Part shown: piece by piece, positions 1 through 9,696 of the stretch
Layout of the letters: each line of letters starts with the position of its first letter
Position numbering within the stretch: position 1 is the first letter of the stretch
Program-made: the position numbers and the translations under genes
DNA from: Streptomyces geranii
GTDB lineage: Bacteria > Actinomycetota > Actinomycetes > Streptomycetales > Streptomycetaceae
Length of the DNA: 64,000 bases
Assembly (NCBI RefSeq): GCF_002954775.1
Contig: NZ_KZ672952.1
Coordinates: forward strand, 62,001 to 126,000
Reading direction: 5' to 3'
Notes under the pieces: generated by a model
The model's input: only the letters and a program-made list of their open reading frames with translations
Databases searched by the model: none
What the model was told of the DNA's origin: nothing

Positions 1-641
1 GCCCGGCGGGGCGGTCAGGGGTCGGCCACTCCGCTGGAGCGCGATCTCACCGAACAGCCTCACCTGTATGCCGTGCACCACGTATCTCCCTCGAACCACA
101 CGCCCTGGCCGGCACTCGGACGGCACCCGCGCAGCGACGCCAAAGCGATCCGATTGCCGCCAACTCCCTCTGTGCTAAAGGGAGTTGAGAGTGTCCCATG
201 GAACATGCAAGTCCTTCACGCTTTCCACACGGCGCGCCGCTCGCCGGAAGCCGACGGTCGTCGTCCGCTCGGCAGGCCGGAGACGTCGCCGATCGACGAC
301 CTGCCGCGTGTCCACCACAGGGACCCGCCCGCGGGCCACTCGCTCCGGATGCCGCCGCCCACCCCGTCGCTGCGCCCCACAGGAACCCCGACCCTTCAGA
401 CAGGTTCTGCGCTTGCCCCGCGGTCGCGTCCAGAACGACAGCCCCCCGCCATGCGGGCGCTTGCAGCCGCACGATGACTTCAGTCACAATTTGCGGGTCA
501 CCACCATGACTTCATGACAGCGCATCAGTCAACCCTCAGATTTCCGGAGGCCGGGCCGGGAACGCGCGCGCCGGGGCCGTCATGGAAGGCTGCGAGGTAC
601 CCGCGCCTGCGCGGAGCCCTATGTCTCAGTGAGGAGCTCTC
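1..641. other. Leading region without a convincing gene
   Basis: Several overlapping open frames exist on both strands, but none has recognisable domains, a ribosome binding site or a convincing product; their Arg/Pro-rich translations look like GC-driven shadows. The only clear element is a GAGGAG ribosome binding site at about 631-636 that belongs to the next gene. Confidence 0.5.
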
Positions 642-1979
642 TTGCCCACACAGCCGGAGTTCGGAAGAAGAATGCGAGAACTCCGGCGCCGCGCGGGCAT
701 GTCCCAGGCCGAACTCGCCGGGCCCGAGCTGTCCGCAAGCTACGTTTCGCTGCTGGAGACCGGCAGACGCGTGCCGAGCCCGAAGGTCGTCGCCCAACTC
801 GCGGAGCGACTGGGGGTGACTCCACGGTCCCTCCAGAAAGAGGACACGGGACTCCCGGAACGAACCGGAGACGAAGTCGCCGGCAACCGGAGCATGGCCG
901 ATCCCGGTCGGTTCGACCTCGTGGGGCTCCTGCTCAAGGCACGCAAGACGGAGGAGGAAGGCGCCCCGGCCACGGCCGCCGGGCAGCTCACCGCGATCCT
1001 GGACACGTACGGGGACGACCCGCATCGGGACGTGCTCTGGGAGGTCCGCTGGTCGCTGGCTCGTCTCCACCACAGGAACGGCCGCGCCGACGAGAGCCGA
1101 AGGCTGCTGCTGCACCTCTTCGACGACGAGTACACCCGCTCCTCGGCGGAACGGCTGGAACGGGTCGCCCTGCGTCTCGCCGAGCTCGGTCTGGGCAACG
1201 GCAGCCTTCCCGACGGCCTGCGGTTCGCCCATGTCGCATGGACGCTCGCCGAGCCCCTCCAGGAAGCCTCCGTCGCCGTAAGGGCGGGCACCGTGCTGGT
1301 GAACGCCTGTGCATGGGGCGGCTACCGAGACTGGGGGCGCGAGGTGGCCGAGGCGCTCGTAGCAAGGATCTCGGACGAGATCCCCTGGGCGCAGCGCAGT
1401 GCGGCGTACCGGGAGTCGGCCCGCCTGTGCCTGCTGAACGACGACTACGCACAGGCGCGGACCTGGTTCGAGTGCGCCCTGGAACAGACCGACCCGCAGC
1501 AGGACATCAACGCCTGGGCGGAGGCCCAGTACTACCTGGCGATCGCCGAGTTCCTCCTCGACGAGGGCCTCGACGAGCGCGCGGTCGAGCGGGTGGCCAG
1601 GGCCCGGCCGGTGATCGAGGTGATCGGCCGCACGAACATGCTGGTCCACCTGGCCGTGCTCGAAGGACACCTGGCCCTGAGGCGGGGTGAGCACGACCGG
1701 GCCCGGCTGATGGCCGACGCCGCGGTGGAGGCGGGGTCCTGGCCCGCCGTGCACGAGGTCGGAGTGAACCTGCTGTGGACGGCGAGGATCTACCGTGCGC
1801 TGGGCGACACGTCCACGGCCGCCACCGTGTACCGGCGGGCGGCCGAGCTGTGCGAACAGGGCGGAGCGATGCACTTCTGCGCGTACGCATGGCGGGAACT
1901 CGCCGAACTGCCCACCGCACAGTCCCCCATGGACGAAGCGGACAGGGCACGGCGACCTGCCCGGAACCCGACTCACTGA
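642..1979 (+). CDS. XRE-family transcriptional regulator with TPR-like C-terminus
   Basis: This 445-residue protein begins with a Cro/C1-type helix-turn-helix (residues about 8-60, including the stretch RRRAGMSQAELA and a recognition-helix region with SYVSLLETGRR). The rest is an Ala/Leu/Glu-rich helical solenoid resembling tetratricopeptide repeats, as in the large Streptomyces class of HTH-TPR regulators that sense peptides or partner proteins. The start is a TTG at 642, chosen because GAGGAG lies 5 bases upstream and the HTH begins almost at once. It is a lone gene facing the stop of the sensor kinase at 2119. The target genes and ligand cannot be told from sequence; DNA binding is a family-based inference. 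Confidence 0.85.
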   Translation: MPTQPEFGRRMRELRRRAGMSQAELAGPELSASYVSLLETGRRVPSPKVVAQLAERLGVTPRSLQKEDTGLPERTGDEVAGNRSMADPGRFDLVGLLLKARKTEEEGAPATAAGQLTAILDTYGDDPHRDVLWEVRWSLARLHHRNGRADESRRLLLHLFDDEYTRSSAERLERVALRLAELGLGNGSLPDGLRFAHVAWTLAEPLQEASVAVRAGTVLVNACAWGGYRDWGREVAEALVARISDEIPWAQRSAAYRESARLCLLNDDYAQARTWFECALEQTDPQQDINAWAEAQYYLAIAEFLLDEGLDERAVERVARARPVIEVIGRTNMLVHLAVLEGHLALRRGEHDRARLMADAAVEAGSWPAVHEVGVNLLWTARIYRALGDTSTAATVYRRAAELCEQGGAMHFCAYAWRELAELPTAQSPMDEADRARRPARNPTH

Positions 1980-2118
1980 CGCCCTGACCGCAGCCGCGTG
2001 CGGAGCGCCGGAGAGTCGTTCCTGCATGATCGACATGACTTACCGGAGTCAAACAAGTTGACTCACCGATCGACTCCTGTCAGATCCCCTCCGTCTGAGA
2101 GGAACAACGGCAGCCGGA

Positions 2119-3594
2119 TCACCTCTCGCCGGCGGGGAGCCGGACGGTGAACGTGGTCGATCCCGGGCCGCTTTCGAGGGTGACGCTTCCACCATGGGCC
2201 TCCACCACCGCTGCCACGATGGACAGCCCGAGGCCGCTGCCATGGCCCGCGCCCTCGCTACGGCGGCGGTCCGCGCGGGTGAAGCGTTCGAAGACCTTGG
2301 GCTGAATGTCGTCGGCAACGCCCGGCCCGTCGTCGTGGACCGTCAGCACCGCCGTGCCGGCGTCGGTCGACAGCGCGACGGTCACCGTGGTCCCTGCGGG
2401 TGTGTGCAGACGTGCGTTGGCCAGCAGGTTGGCCAGCACCTGATGGAGCCTGTGGGCGTCACCCCGCACCGTCACCGGTTCCTCGGACAGCTCCAGGGCC
2501 CAACGGTGTCCAGGACCCGCCGCCTGGGCGTCCGTCACGGCATCCAGGACAAGGCGCGTCAGGTCGACAGGAAGGCGCTCCAGGGGACGGCCCGCGTCGA
2601 GGCGGGCGAGGAGCAGCAAGTCGTCGACCATCTCCCCCATACGGGCCGCTTCGGCCTCGATGCGCTCCAGGGCCCGCACCACCTTCTGCGGCACCGGTTC
2701 CGGGTGCAGCAGCGCCAGTTCCGCGTGACCGCGCACCGAGGCCACGGGGGTGCGCAGTTCGTGGCTGGCGTCGGCGGCGAAACTGCGCAGCCGTTCCTCG
2801 CTCGCGTGCCGTTTGGTCAGCGCGTCCTCGACATGCCCGAGCATCAGGTTGAAGGCGCTGCCGACGCGCCCCACCTCACTGCGCGGGTCGGCCTCGGGCG
2901 CCCGCGGCCACAGCCCCACCTCGCCGCTGGAGAGCGGCAGTTCACTGACCCGGGTGGCGGTCGCGGCCACCCGGCTGAGCGGTCGCAGCGACCAGCGCAC
3001 CCAGAGCGCTCCCGCGACGCCGGCGACAGCCAGGGCCGCGCCGAGGACGATCGCGGCGACCAGTTCCAGCCGGTGGACGGCGGCCTCCACCGACTCCATG
3101 GGCAACCCGGTGACCAGGACGTCCCCGTCCCTGCCCTCGGTCGCCATCATGCGGTAGTCGTCCAGCGTCGAGAGGTCGACCGTGTGCCCGTCGCCGTCGG
3201 CGGGCAGCCCGGCCAGCCGTCTCCGGTCCCGCGCGCTCAGCGCGACGCTCACCGTGCCTGTACCCCTGCCGGACGCCACCACCGCAGCGTTGGTGACCGT
3301 GTCGCCGACCAGCCTGGCGCCGAAGGTTCCGGCGGACTGACGGCGGGTGTCCCCGTCGCCGTCCTCGTCACCGTCGTGATCGGACGGCAACGGCCCGCCG
3401 TGTTCCAGGCTCGCCGGGAAGCGTACGCCCGCCTCGCGCAGCTGCTGGTCGAGGCGGCCGGTGAGGAAACCGTTCAGTTCCACCGCCGCCGCCAGCCCGA
3501 CGGCCGCGCAGCTGACCGCGAGCAGCACGACGAGGCCGACGGTGAGCCGCGCCCGCAGTGTGTGCAGGCGAGGAAACCGTACGCGCGCCCTCAC
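2119..3594 (-). CDS. Membrane sensor histidine kinase of an OmpR-type two-component system
   Basis: A 491-residue kinase. It has an N-terminal membrane segment (about residues 18-40), an extracytoplasmic sensor of about 140 residues containing an Asp/Gly-rich acidic stretch, a second membrane segment (about 180-205), a HAMP linker, a HisKA dimerisation helix with the phospho-acceptor motif SHELRTP, and a HATPase_c domain with N, G1 (DDGPGV) and G2 (GSGLGLSI) boxes. The GTG start at 3594 overlaps the TGA of the upstream response regulator as GTGA, so the two are translationally coupled. The acidic loop could bind cations, but that is only a suggestion. The gene is divergent from a ferric-reductase-like gene, which may be a target. 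The stimulus is unknown. Confidence 0.9.
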   Translation of the reverse strand: MRARVRFPRLHTLRARLTVGLVVLLAVSCAAVGLAAAVELNGFLTGRLDQQLREAGVRFPASLEHGGPLPSDHDGDEDGDGDTRRQSAGTFGARLVGDTVTNAAVVASGRGTGTVSVALSARDRRRLAGLPADGDGHTVDLSTLDDYRMMATEGRDGDVLVTGLPMESVEAAVHRLELVAAIVLGAALAVAGVAGALWVRWSLRPLSRVAATATRVSELPLSSGEVGLWPRAPEADPRSEVGRVGSAFNLMLGHVEDALTKRHASEERLRSFAADASHELRTPVASVRGHAELALLHPEPVPQKVVRALERIEAEAARMGEMVDDLLLLARLDAGRPLERLPVDLTRLVLDAVTDAQAAGPGHRWALELSEEPVTVRGDAHRLHQVLANLLANARLHTPAGTTVTVALSTDAGTAVLTVHDDGPGVADDIQPKVFERFTRADRRRSEGAGHGSGLGLSIVAAVVEAHGGSVTLESGPGSTTFTVRLPAGER

Positions 3595-4340
3595 CGGGCC
3601 ACCGGCTTGAGGACGTATCCGGCGCCCCGCACCGTGTGGATCATGGGTGGGCGGCCCGCGTCCACCTTCCTGCGCAGGTAGGAGATGTACAGCTCCACGA
3701 CGTGGGCCTGTCCGCCGAAGTCGTAGGACCACACCCGGTCGAGGATCTGCGCCTTGCTGAGCACCCGGCGCGGGTTGCGCATGAGGAAGCGCAGCAGTTC
3801 GAACTCCGTGGGGGACAGCTCGACGAGTTCCCCACCGCGCAGGACCTCGCGGGCCTCCTCGTCCATGACGAGGTCGCCGACGGTCAGCCGCGGCCCGTCC
3901 TCCGACTGCCTGGCCATGCCGGCCCGGCGCAGCAGTCCGCGCAGCCGGGCGACGACCTCCTCCAGGCTGAACGGTTTCGTCACGTAGTCGTCGCCGCCCG
4001 CCGTGATGCCGGCGATACGGTCCTCGACACCGTCCCGTGCGGTCAGGAAGAGCACGCACACGTCGGGACGTACGGAGTGCAGCGAGCGCAGTACGGCGAA
4101 GCCGTCGGTGTCCGGGAGCATGACGTCGAGGACGACGGCGTCGGGCAGCAGCTCGCGTGCCTCGGTCACGGCCGAGGCACCGTCGCCCGCCGTGCGGACC
4201 TCCCAGCCCTCGTATCGCAGGGCGCCGGAGAGGACCTCCGCGAGGTCGGGGTCGTCGTCGACGACGAGGACCCGGAGCGGGGTGCCGTCGGTCCGGGTCA
4301 GCGCGGGGCGGCCGGGGCCTCGGGGGCGGGGAGTGTTCAT
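3591..4340 (-). CDS. OmpR/PhoB-type response regulator
   Basis: A 249-residue regulator with a receiver domain (LRVLVVDDDPD acidic pocket, phospho-acceptor Asp in VVLDVMLPD, switch Thr in FLTARD, conserved Lys in VTKPFS) followed by a winged-helix Trans_Reg_C domain with the RRVLSKAQILDRVW and HTVRGAGYVL signatures. The ATG at 4340 was chosen because it gives the normal family length; the open frame upstream to 6143 is a shadow of the opposite-strand oxidoreductase. It is the first gene of a two-gene operon with the kinase (GTGA overlap) and is divergent from the ferric-reductase-like gene starting at 4572, whose promoter lies in the shared 230-bp region. Confidence 0.93.
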   Translation of the reverse strand: MNTPRPRGPGRPALTRTDGTPLRVLVVDDDPDLAEVLSGALRYEGWEVRTAGDGASAVTEARELLPDAVVLDVMLPDTDGFAVLRSLHSVRPDVCVLFLTARDGVEDRIAGITAGGDDYVTKPFSLEEVVARLRGLLRRAGMARQSEDGPRLTVGDLVMDEEAREVLRGGELVELSPTEFELLRFLMRNPRRVLSKAQILDRVWSYDFGGQAHVVELYISYLRRKVDAGRPPMIHTVRGAGYVLKPVAR

Positions 4341-4571
4341 CTCGGTTACCAGGATGCGGTCCGGCCGCCTCCTGGGCAGCATTTCCGACCTCTGAGTTCC
4401 CTCTGAGTCGGCTCTGCGCCCGCCGGGGCCCCGAACCACCTGACCACTCTTCCTACCTGCGGGTTCGGCGGCGCTGCATTCCCAGCCGCTGAGAGCGGGC
4501 TCAGAGGTTGCGTCGGCACAGTGTCGTCCCGGACGGCCGAAGAGACGTACGGACACCGAAGGGACACACAG

Positions 4572-5924
4572 ATGACGACGGCGTACGCGCAACGAAGGGT
4601 CGCCCCCGCGCCCCCCGCGCCACGGCGCTCCCCCGCCGGCCCGGTGCTCGCCCTCCTGTGGGGCGGCGCCGCCGCCGTGATCGCGCTGTGGTGGCACGAC
4701 ACGGGGTCGGTCGTCGGTACGGCGGGCCGGCTGACCGGGGCCGGGCGGATCGCGGGACTGCTGTGCGGGTACGCCTGTGCCGTCCTGGTCGGTCTGATGG
4801 CCCGCGTCCCGCTGCTGGAGCGGCGGATCGGGGCGGACCGGGTGACGCGGTGGCACGCGATGGCAGGCCGCTACACGGTCTGCCTGCTGGTCGCGCACAT
4901 CGTGCTGATCCTGCTCGGGTACGCCGCCCAGGACGGTTCCTCGTTCCTGGACGAGGCGCTCACCGTGGTCCTGGACTACCCGGAGATGCTCAAGGCCACC
5001 GCGGGCACCGTCATCCTGTTCGCGGTCGGGATCGTCTCGGCCCGCGCGGTGCGCCGCCGGGTCGCCCACGAGTTCTGGTACTACCTGCACCTGCTCACGT
5101 ACGCCGCCGTCTTCCTCGCCTTCGGCCACCAGCTCGCCCTGGGCTCCGACTTCACCGGCAACGGGCCCGCCCAGGCCGCCTGGTACACGCTGTACCTGGG
5201 CGTCGCCACCCTGGTGGTGTGGTTCCGGATCCTCGCCCCGGTCCGGCTCAACCTCCGTCACCGGCTGCGCGTCGACTCCGTGCACCGGGAGGCGCCGGGC
5301 GTGTACTCCGTCGTCGTCGGCGGCCGACGACTGGACGAGATGGGCGTACGGCCGGGGCAGTTCCTGCGCTGGCGGTTCCTCACCGAGGGCATGCGCTGGA
5401 CCTCCACGCCGTACTCCCTGTCCGCACCGCCGCGCCCGGACCTGCTGCGCATCACCATCAAGGCGCTCGGCGACCACAGCGCCGCCGTCCCCCTGCTGCC
5501 CCCGGGCACCCGGGTGTGGGCGGAGGGTCCCTACGGGGCACTGACCGCCGCCCGCCAGACCTCGCACAAGTCCCTGCTGATCGCGGGCGGCGTCGGCATC
5601 ACCCCCCTGCGGGCCCTGTTCGAGACACTCCCCGGCGACGTCACCCTCATCTACCGGGCCCGTACGAACGAGGACCTCGCCCTGGGCGGGGAACTGGAAG
5701 CGATCGCACGGTGGCGCGGGGCGAAGGTCCTCTACGCACTCAACGGCCCGCACGGTCGGCGCCCCGACCTCTCGGCCCACTCCCTGCGCACGGCGGTACC
5801 CGGCCTGGAGGCCCACGACGTGTACCTGTGCGGCCCGCACGACTTCGCGCGGGACCTGTACGAGGCGCTGCGCGCCGCCGGGGTCCCGGACAGCCGTATC
5901 CACCACGAGTCCTTCGAGCTGTGA
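4572..5924 (+). CDS. Ferric-reductase-like transmembrane FAD/NAD(P)H oxidoreductase
   Basis: A 450-residue integral membrane oxidoreductase. The N-terminal half has about six hydrophobic helices with His-containing segments (for example TVCLLVAHIVLIL and YYLHLLTYAAVFLAFGHQLA) typical of haem-binding ferric-reductase-like domains. The C-terminal half is a ferredoxin-reductase module: an FAD-binding barrel (GQFLRWRF, then TPYSLSAPP) and an NAD(P)-binding part (GGVGITPLRALFE and a terminal YLCGPHDFA). It should pass electrons from NAD(P)H via FAD and haem across the membrane. ATG 4572 follows a GAAGGGA ribosome binding site; an upstream in-frame start at 4521 is less likely. The FMN-binding protein starts only 7 bases downstream, so they probably form one electron-transfer unit. 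The acceptor is unknown. Confidence 0.85.
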   Translation: MTTAYAQRRVAPAPPAPRRSPAGPVLALLWGGAAAVIALWWHDTGSVVGTAGRLTGAGRIAGLLCGYACAVLVGLMARVPLLERRIGADRVTRWHAMAGRYTVCLLVAHIVLILLGYAAQDGSSFLDEALTVVLDYPEMLKATAGTVILFAVGIVSARAVRRRVAHEFWYYLHLLTYAAVFLAFGHQLALGSDFTGNGPAQAAWYTLYLGVATLVVWFRILAPVRLNLRHRLRVDSVHREAPGVYSVVVGGRRLDEMGVRPGQFLRWRFLTEGMRWTSTPYSLSAPPRPDLLRITIKALGDHSAAVPLLPPGTRVWAEGPYGALTAARQTSHKSLLIAGGVGITPLRALFETLPGDVTLIYRARTNEDLALGGELEAIARWRGAKVLYALNGPHGRRPDLSAHSLRTAVPGLEAHDVYLCGPHDFARDLYEALRAAGVPDSRIHHESFEL

Positions 5925-5931
5925 GGCCGTC

Positions 5932-6405
5932 TTGCACACGTTGAGGAAGAACCGTCCCCTGCGCCGCATCGTGCTGGCGAGCGCCGCGACCGTCTCCGGG
6001 ATGGTGCTGCTCCTGTCCCTGAAGCCGCACACGACGCCGTCCGTCGCCGGGCTCGGGTCCTCTCCCGCGCCGTACACCAGTTCCAGCACGTCAAGTGGAA
6101 CGACCGGGTCGAGCGGCTCGGCCACCGGCACCCGGACGCTCACCGGGGACTCCGTCCAGACGCGCTACGGTCCCGTCCAGGTCCGCGTCACGCTGACGAA
6201 CGGGAAGCTCACCGACGTCACGGCGGTCACCTACCCGCAGGACAACCCACGGGACCAGCAGATCAACAGCTACGCGATCCCGCAGCTGACCAGAGAGGCC
6301 CTCACGGCTCAGAGCGCCGACATCGACACGGTCTCCGGAGCCACGTACACCAGCGACGGCTACCGCCAGTCACTCCAGTCGGCGCTGGATTCGGCGAGCC
6401 GCTGA
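5932..6405 (+). CDS. Exported FMN-binding domain protein (covalently flavinylated type)
   Basis: A 157-residue protein with a positively charged start and one hydrophobic segment (residues about 12-28) that looks like a signal peptide or membrane anchor, a Ser/Thr/Gly-rich linker (about 45-65), and an FMN_bind domain resembling the soluble part of RnfG/NqrC. The sequence DTVSGATYTS carries the Ser/Thr-Gly-Ala-Thr site where ApbE-type transferases attach FMN to threonine. It starts at TTG 5932, right after the stop of the reductase. In other bacteria a membrane ferric-reductase-like partner plus an FMN-bind protein forms an extracytosolic electron-transfer chain, and I infer the same here. No ApbE gene is visible in the window. 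Confidence 0.8.
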   Translation: MHTLRKNRPLRRIVLASAATVSGMVLLLSLKPHTTPSVAGLGSSPAPYTSSSTSSGTTGSSGSATGTRTLTGDSVQTRYGPVQVRVTLTNGKLTDVTAVTYPQDNPRDQQINSYAIPQLTREALTAQSADIDTVSGATYTSDGYRQSLQSALDSASR

Positions 6406-7329
6406 ATCCCGACCGGCAACTCGGCCACATCACGATGCCGGAGAGGAGCGGGCACATCGTCTCCGGGTCGATCGCCGACGACGAGGCGAAGTCGCCCCCC
6501 GCCGGCCCGACTTGGCCCCGCCGCCTTCGCCCGAAGTGTCTTCGGCCTCGGCGTCGCCCGCGCAGCCGACCGGTGACCTCGAGGCGACATCCAGACCGTC
6601 GGCGCCGGCACCCGGGGCCGATGCCGACACGAACCGGCCGGAACCCCAGGAATCGTAAGACGCGCGCCGCGACAGAGCACCGGGCGACTGCCACCAGCGC
6701 GTGAGGCGCACGGATGATCCCCTGCCGCAGGTCGTGCACGGCGCTGCAACAGAACAGGCCGATGGTCGCCACCCGGGCTGGGATCACACAACGGTGCGGA
6801 GGCCCGTTCGAACAGGCCCCATGGCGTCTGTTCGAACGGGCCTCCGCACGGTAGGTGTCCGCTACACGGCCGGGCGGCTCACGCGTTGCTCACAGGCCGG
6901 TTTCCCGGCCACCGTTCCTGCCTGTGCCCGGTTCAGCGGCCATGGCACGCTCGGGAGCGTCGGCCATGCAGCCGGACCCGGTTCTCGTACGGCCGACGCG
7001 CTCGTGGCGGGCGCCTGTGATCCGGCGCGCCGTCGCCCGTGTCGCGGCCCCGGCGTGTCCCGCCGCGTGTGGCGTACTGCGGCGCTCCGGTCCGTCGAAC
7101 CCCCGTCGACCGGCCCACGAGCACGCCGCCCACCGGGGCGGGAGTCCGGGTGGCGCACACGCTCCGAGCCTCCTCCGCCGGGCCGGGACCAGGCCACATA
7201 CGCGTCAACCTCGGACAGTTCCAGCCGCCCGACGGCAAGTAAGCGACATGCCGCGACGGGCGAGGGGCGGATGCGCTGGGATGACCCGAATCATCACGGA
7301 ATCGTGGAAGGCAGCCGGGGGAGGCGCGC
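6406..7329. other. 924-bp gene-poor region
   Basis: No convincing gene. One frame (about 6510-6659, + strand, ending TAA) encodes a Pro/Ala/Ser-rich tail (SPEVSSASASPAQPTGD then PEPQES) that reads like the C-terminal end of a lost exported protein, but it has no start or domain. A strong inverted repeat occupies 6794-6849. The last bases carry the GGAGG ribosome binding site of the phosphatase gene. Confidence 0.5.
6794..6849. terminator. 21-bp perfect inverted repeat (long hairpin)
   Basis: The arms 6794-6814 and 6829-6849 are exact reverse complements (GTGCGGAGGCCCGTTCGAACA against its partner) around a 14-base spacer. There is no T-run, but Streptomyces terminators often lack one. It could terminate transcription arriving from the FMN-binding gene, or be a relic of a mobile element or a protein-binding dyad. 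Confidence 0.55.
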
Positions 7330-9285
7330 ATGGACGACTTTGCCGAGACGGAGTCGGCGCAAGTGGCGGGAGTCGGCGGTCCGAAGCGCTGCTCGCACGG
7401 CGCGGTGTTTCACCGCGGTGGGCCGGGGGAGGCCGAGGAACGGTTCCGGGGTCTGCTCGAAGCCGCGCCGGACGCCATGGTCATCGTCGACGACACCGGA
7501 ACCATCAAACTGGTCAACGCCCAGACCGAGGCACTGTTCGGCTACGGGCGTGAGGAGTTGCTCGGCCGCCCCGTCGAGGTGCTGGTGCCGCACCGGTTCC
7601 GCGGCCACCACACCGGGCACCGCGACGGCTACGCGGCCAACCGGCAGGTACGGCCGATGGGCGCCGGTCTCGAACTGCACGGACTGCGCAGGGACGGCAC
7701 CGAGTTCCCCGTGGAGATCAGCCTCAGCCCGCTGGAGACCGCCGACGGGCTCCTCATGTCCGCGGCCGTCCGCGACGTCAGCGACCGCAGGGCCGCCGAG
7801 GCGCGGATCAACGAACTCGCCGCGATAGTCGAGTCGTCCCAGGACGCCATCCTCGCCAAGACCCTCGACGGGCGCATCACCTACTGGAACGCCGCCGCGC
7901 AGCGGCTGTACGGCTACACGGCCGAGGAGGTCATCGGACAGCATGTGACCCTGCTCTCCCCGCCCACCGCGCGGGACGAGATCAGCCTGCTCCTGGAGCG
8001 ACTGCGGCACGGGGAGAAGGTCGAGCACTTCGAGACGCTGCGGGTCACCAGGACCGGGGTGCTGCTGGACGTGGACGTCACACTGTGGCCGACCCGGGAC
8101 ACCCACGGCACGGTGGTCGGCGCCTGCGCCATCGTGCGGGACATCAGCGACCGCAAGCGCGCCGAGGCCGAGCTCACCGCCCTCTACAAACAGCAGCAGC
8201 ACATCGCCCTGACCCTGCAACGCAGCCTCATGGGTACTCCGCCCGCCATCCCCGGGCTGGCCACGGCCAGTCGCTACCGGCCCGCGACCCAGGGCGCGGG
8301 CGTGGGCGGTGACTGGTTCGATCTGATTCCGCTGGGCGCCGGCCGCGTCGGCGTACTGATGGGTGACGTGATGGGCCGTGGTCTGGAGGCCGCCGCCGTC
8401 ATGGGCCAGCTGCGCTCGGCCGCGCACGCCCTCGCCAAGACCGACATGCAGCCCCGCCAGCTCATGCAGGCCCTGGACGCGGTCGTCGCCGACCTCGACG
8501 TGCCCGACCAGCTCGTCACCTGCTGCTACCTGGTCATCGCCCCGGACGCCGGGTCGGTGACCGTCTGCTCGGCCGGCCATCTGCCGACCCTGGTCGTCGG
8601 CCCCACCGAGGGCGTCCGAAGCCTTTCCACACCCGTCAACGCACCACTCGGCGTCGGCAACATCCTCTACCAGCAGTCCTGTGAGGCCGTTCCGCCCGGC
8701 GCGACCCTCGTCCTCTACACCGACGGTCTCATCGAAACCCCCGGCAGCGACATCGAGGACCAGATCGACGAACTCACGGCCGTCCTCGGCAAGTTCTTCA
8801 CCGACACCCCCTGTCTGGAGGCCGCCGCCGACCATGTGCTGGCCGCTCTGCTGCCCGACGCGGAGAGCCACAACGACGACGTCACCCTGCTGCTGGCCCA
8901 GCTGCCGGCCGCTCCACTGACCGCCCTCACCACCGGTCTGGCCGCCGTTGCGACCTCCGTGCCGGAGGGGCGCGCGTTCCTCAGCAAGGCCCTCGTCACC
9001 TGGGGCTGCGCCGCGGTGGCGGAGGACGCCCTCCTGCTGCTCTCCGAGATCCTCACCAACGCGGTGCTGCACGCCGAGGGACCCATCGGACTCCGCCTGA
9101 GCCGCACCGACTCCGATCTCACGGTCGAGGTCACCGACCACAGCCCCCAACTCCCCCAGCCCCGCCTGGCCGGCACGGACGAGGAGTCCGGACGGGGCCT
9201 GCTCCTCGTCCGCGCGCTCGCCGACAACTGGGGAGTCCGCCCCACCGACGAGGGCAAGACCACCTGGTTCACCCTCAAACCGTGA
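7330..9285 (+). CDS. PAS-PAS-SpoIIE phosphatase with C-terminal HATPase domain
   Basis: A 651-residue soluble multidomain regulator. Two PAS domains (about residues 35-155 and 158-278; [20 protein letters not shown] and [17 protein letters not shown]) precede a PP2C/SpoIIE serine phosphatase (about 290-510; metal-binding [38 protein letters not shown]). It ends in an anti-sigma-type HATPase (about 520-650; [29 protein letters not shown]). Such proteins both dephosphorylate anti-sigma antagonists and phosphorylate them, controlling alternative sigma factors in response to redox, light or ligand sensed by PAS. ATG 7330 has GGAGG just upstream. No sigma factor is adjacent, but a STAS antagonist is encoded at 28237 and a lone HATPase at 10858. 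Confidence 0.9.
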   Translation: MDDFAETESAQVAGVGGPKRCSHGAVFHRGGPGEAEERFRGLLEAAPDAMVIVDDTGTIKLVNAQTEALFGYGREELLGRPVEVLVPHRFRGHHTGHRDGYAANRQVRPMGAGLELHGLRRDGTEFPVEISLSPLETADGLLMSAAVRDVSDRRAAEARINELAAIVESSQDAILAKTLDGRITYWNAAAQRLYGYTAEEVIGQHVTLLSPPTARDEISLLLERLRHGEKVEHFETLRVTRTGVLLDVDVTLWPTRDTHGTVVGACAIVRDISDRKRAEAELTALYKQQQHIALTLQRSLMGTPPAIPGLATASRYRPATQGAGVGGDWFDLIPLGAGRVGVLMGDVMGRGLEAAAVMGQLRSAAHALAKTDMQPRQLMQALDAVVADLDVPDQLVTCCYLVIAPDAGSVTVCSAGHLPTLVVGPTEGVRSLSTPVNAPLGVGNILYQQSCEAVPPGATLVLYTDGLIETPGSDIEDQIDELTAVLGKFFTDTPCLEAAADHVLAALLPDAESHNDDVTLLLAQLPAAPLTALTTGLAAVATSVPEGRAFLSKALVTWGCAAVAEDALLLLSEILTNAVLHAEGPIGLRLSRTDSDLTVEVTDHSPQLPQPRLAGTDEESGRGLLLVRALADNWGVRPTDEGKTTWFTLKP

Positions 9286-9315
9286 CGACGCGATACCGGG
9301 GCTGCACACCCCTAC

Positions 9316-9335
9316 AATTGAAGAAGTCTTCAATT
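9316..9335. promoter_or_regulatory. 20-bp AT-rich perfect palindrome, likely ArsR-type operator
   Basis: AATTGAAGAAGTCTTCAATT is a palindrome with 9-bp arms around AG, conspicuous in such GC-rich DNA. It ends in the same AATTG...CAATT as the palindrome at 13875-13894 in front of the arsR-sulP operon. It lies 124 bp upstream of the small membrane protein at 9459. I infer that an ArsR protein of this region, perhaps the one at 10235, binds it. Confidence 0.55.
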
Positions 9336-9458
9336 CGCCATATGTGACGGCTGATACCTGCACGATGCGGAACCGGGGCTCCCGTGCGGACCATGGCGCG
9401 GAGGAAGACGGCCCGCGGCCTCGTGCCTGGAGATCGCTCAACTCAGGGAGACGACAGT

Positions 9459-9644
9459 ATGGGTGAGGGAACCGGGACGGCAGAGGGCCCCGAGAGCGCG
9501 CGGCACGAGGAGAAGGGCACGGACCGGGAAAGCTGGATCGAGCGCGGTGTCGCGATCCGGGCGGGCTTCTACATCTTCGGCACCCACCTGTTCGCGGGAT
9601 TCGTCTGGCTGCTCATGTACCTGGGTGAGCACGCGGACAAGTAA
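9459..9644 (+). CDS. Small single-pass membrane protein (DUF6126-like)
   Basis: A 61-residue protein: a charged Glu/Lys/Arg-rich N-terminus of about 35 residues ending in SWIERGVAIRAGFYIFGTHL, then one hydrophobic helix (AGFVWLLMYLG) and a short HADK tail. This matches my memory of the DUF6126 family of Streptomyces. ATG 9459 has GGGAG eight bases upstream. A perfect AT-rich palindrome (9316-9335) in its promoter region suggests repression by an ArsR-type protein. Function is unknown. Confidence 0.7.
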   Translation: MGEGTGTAEGPESARHEEKGTDRESWIERGVAIRAGFYIFGTHLFAGFVWLLMYLGEHADK

Positions 9645-9696
9645 CGGGCTGCCCAGCGACGGCAGGGCCAAGGCCCGGTAGGCAGACTCGTCGGAT

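Noticed and set aside
47..487. Possible 146-residue minus-strand gene at the window start
   Set aside because: No family resemblance, low-complexity Ala/Gly/Arg translation, no ribosome binding site.
4508..5944. A 478-residue open frame overlapping the ferric-reductase-like gene in another + frame
   Set aside because: Arg/Pro/Gly-rich shadow; the frame at 4572 has helices and cofactor motifs.
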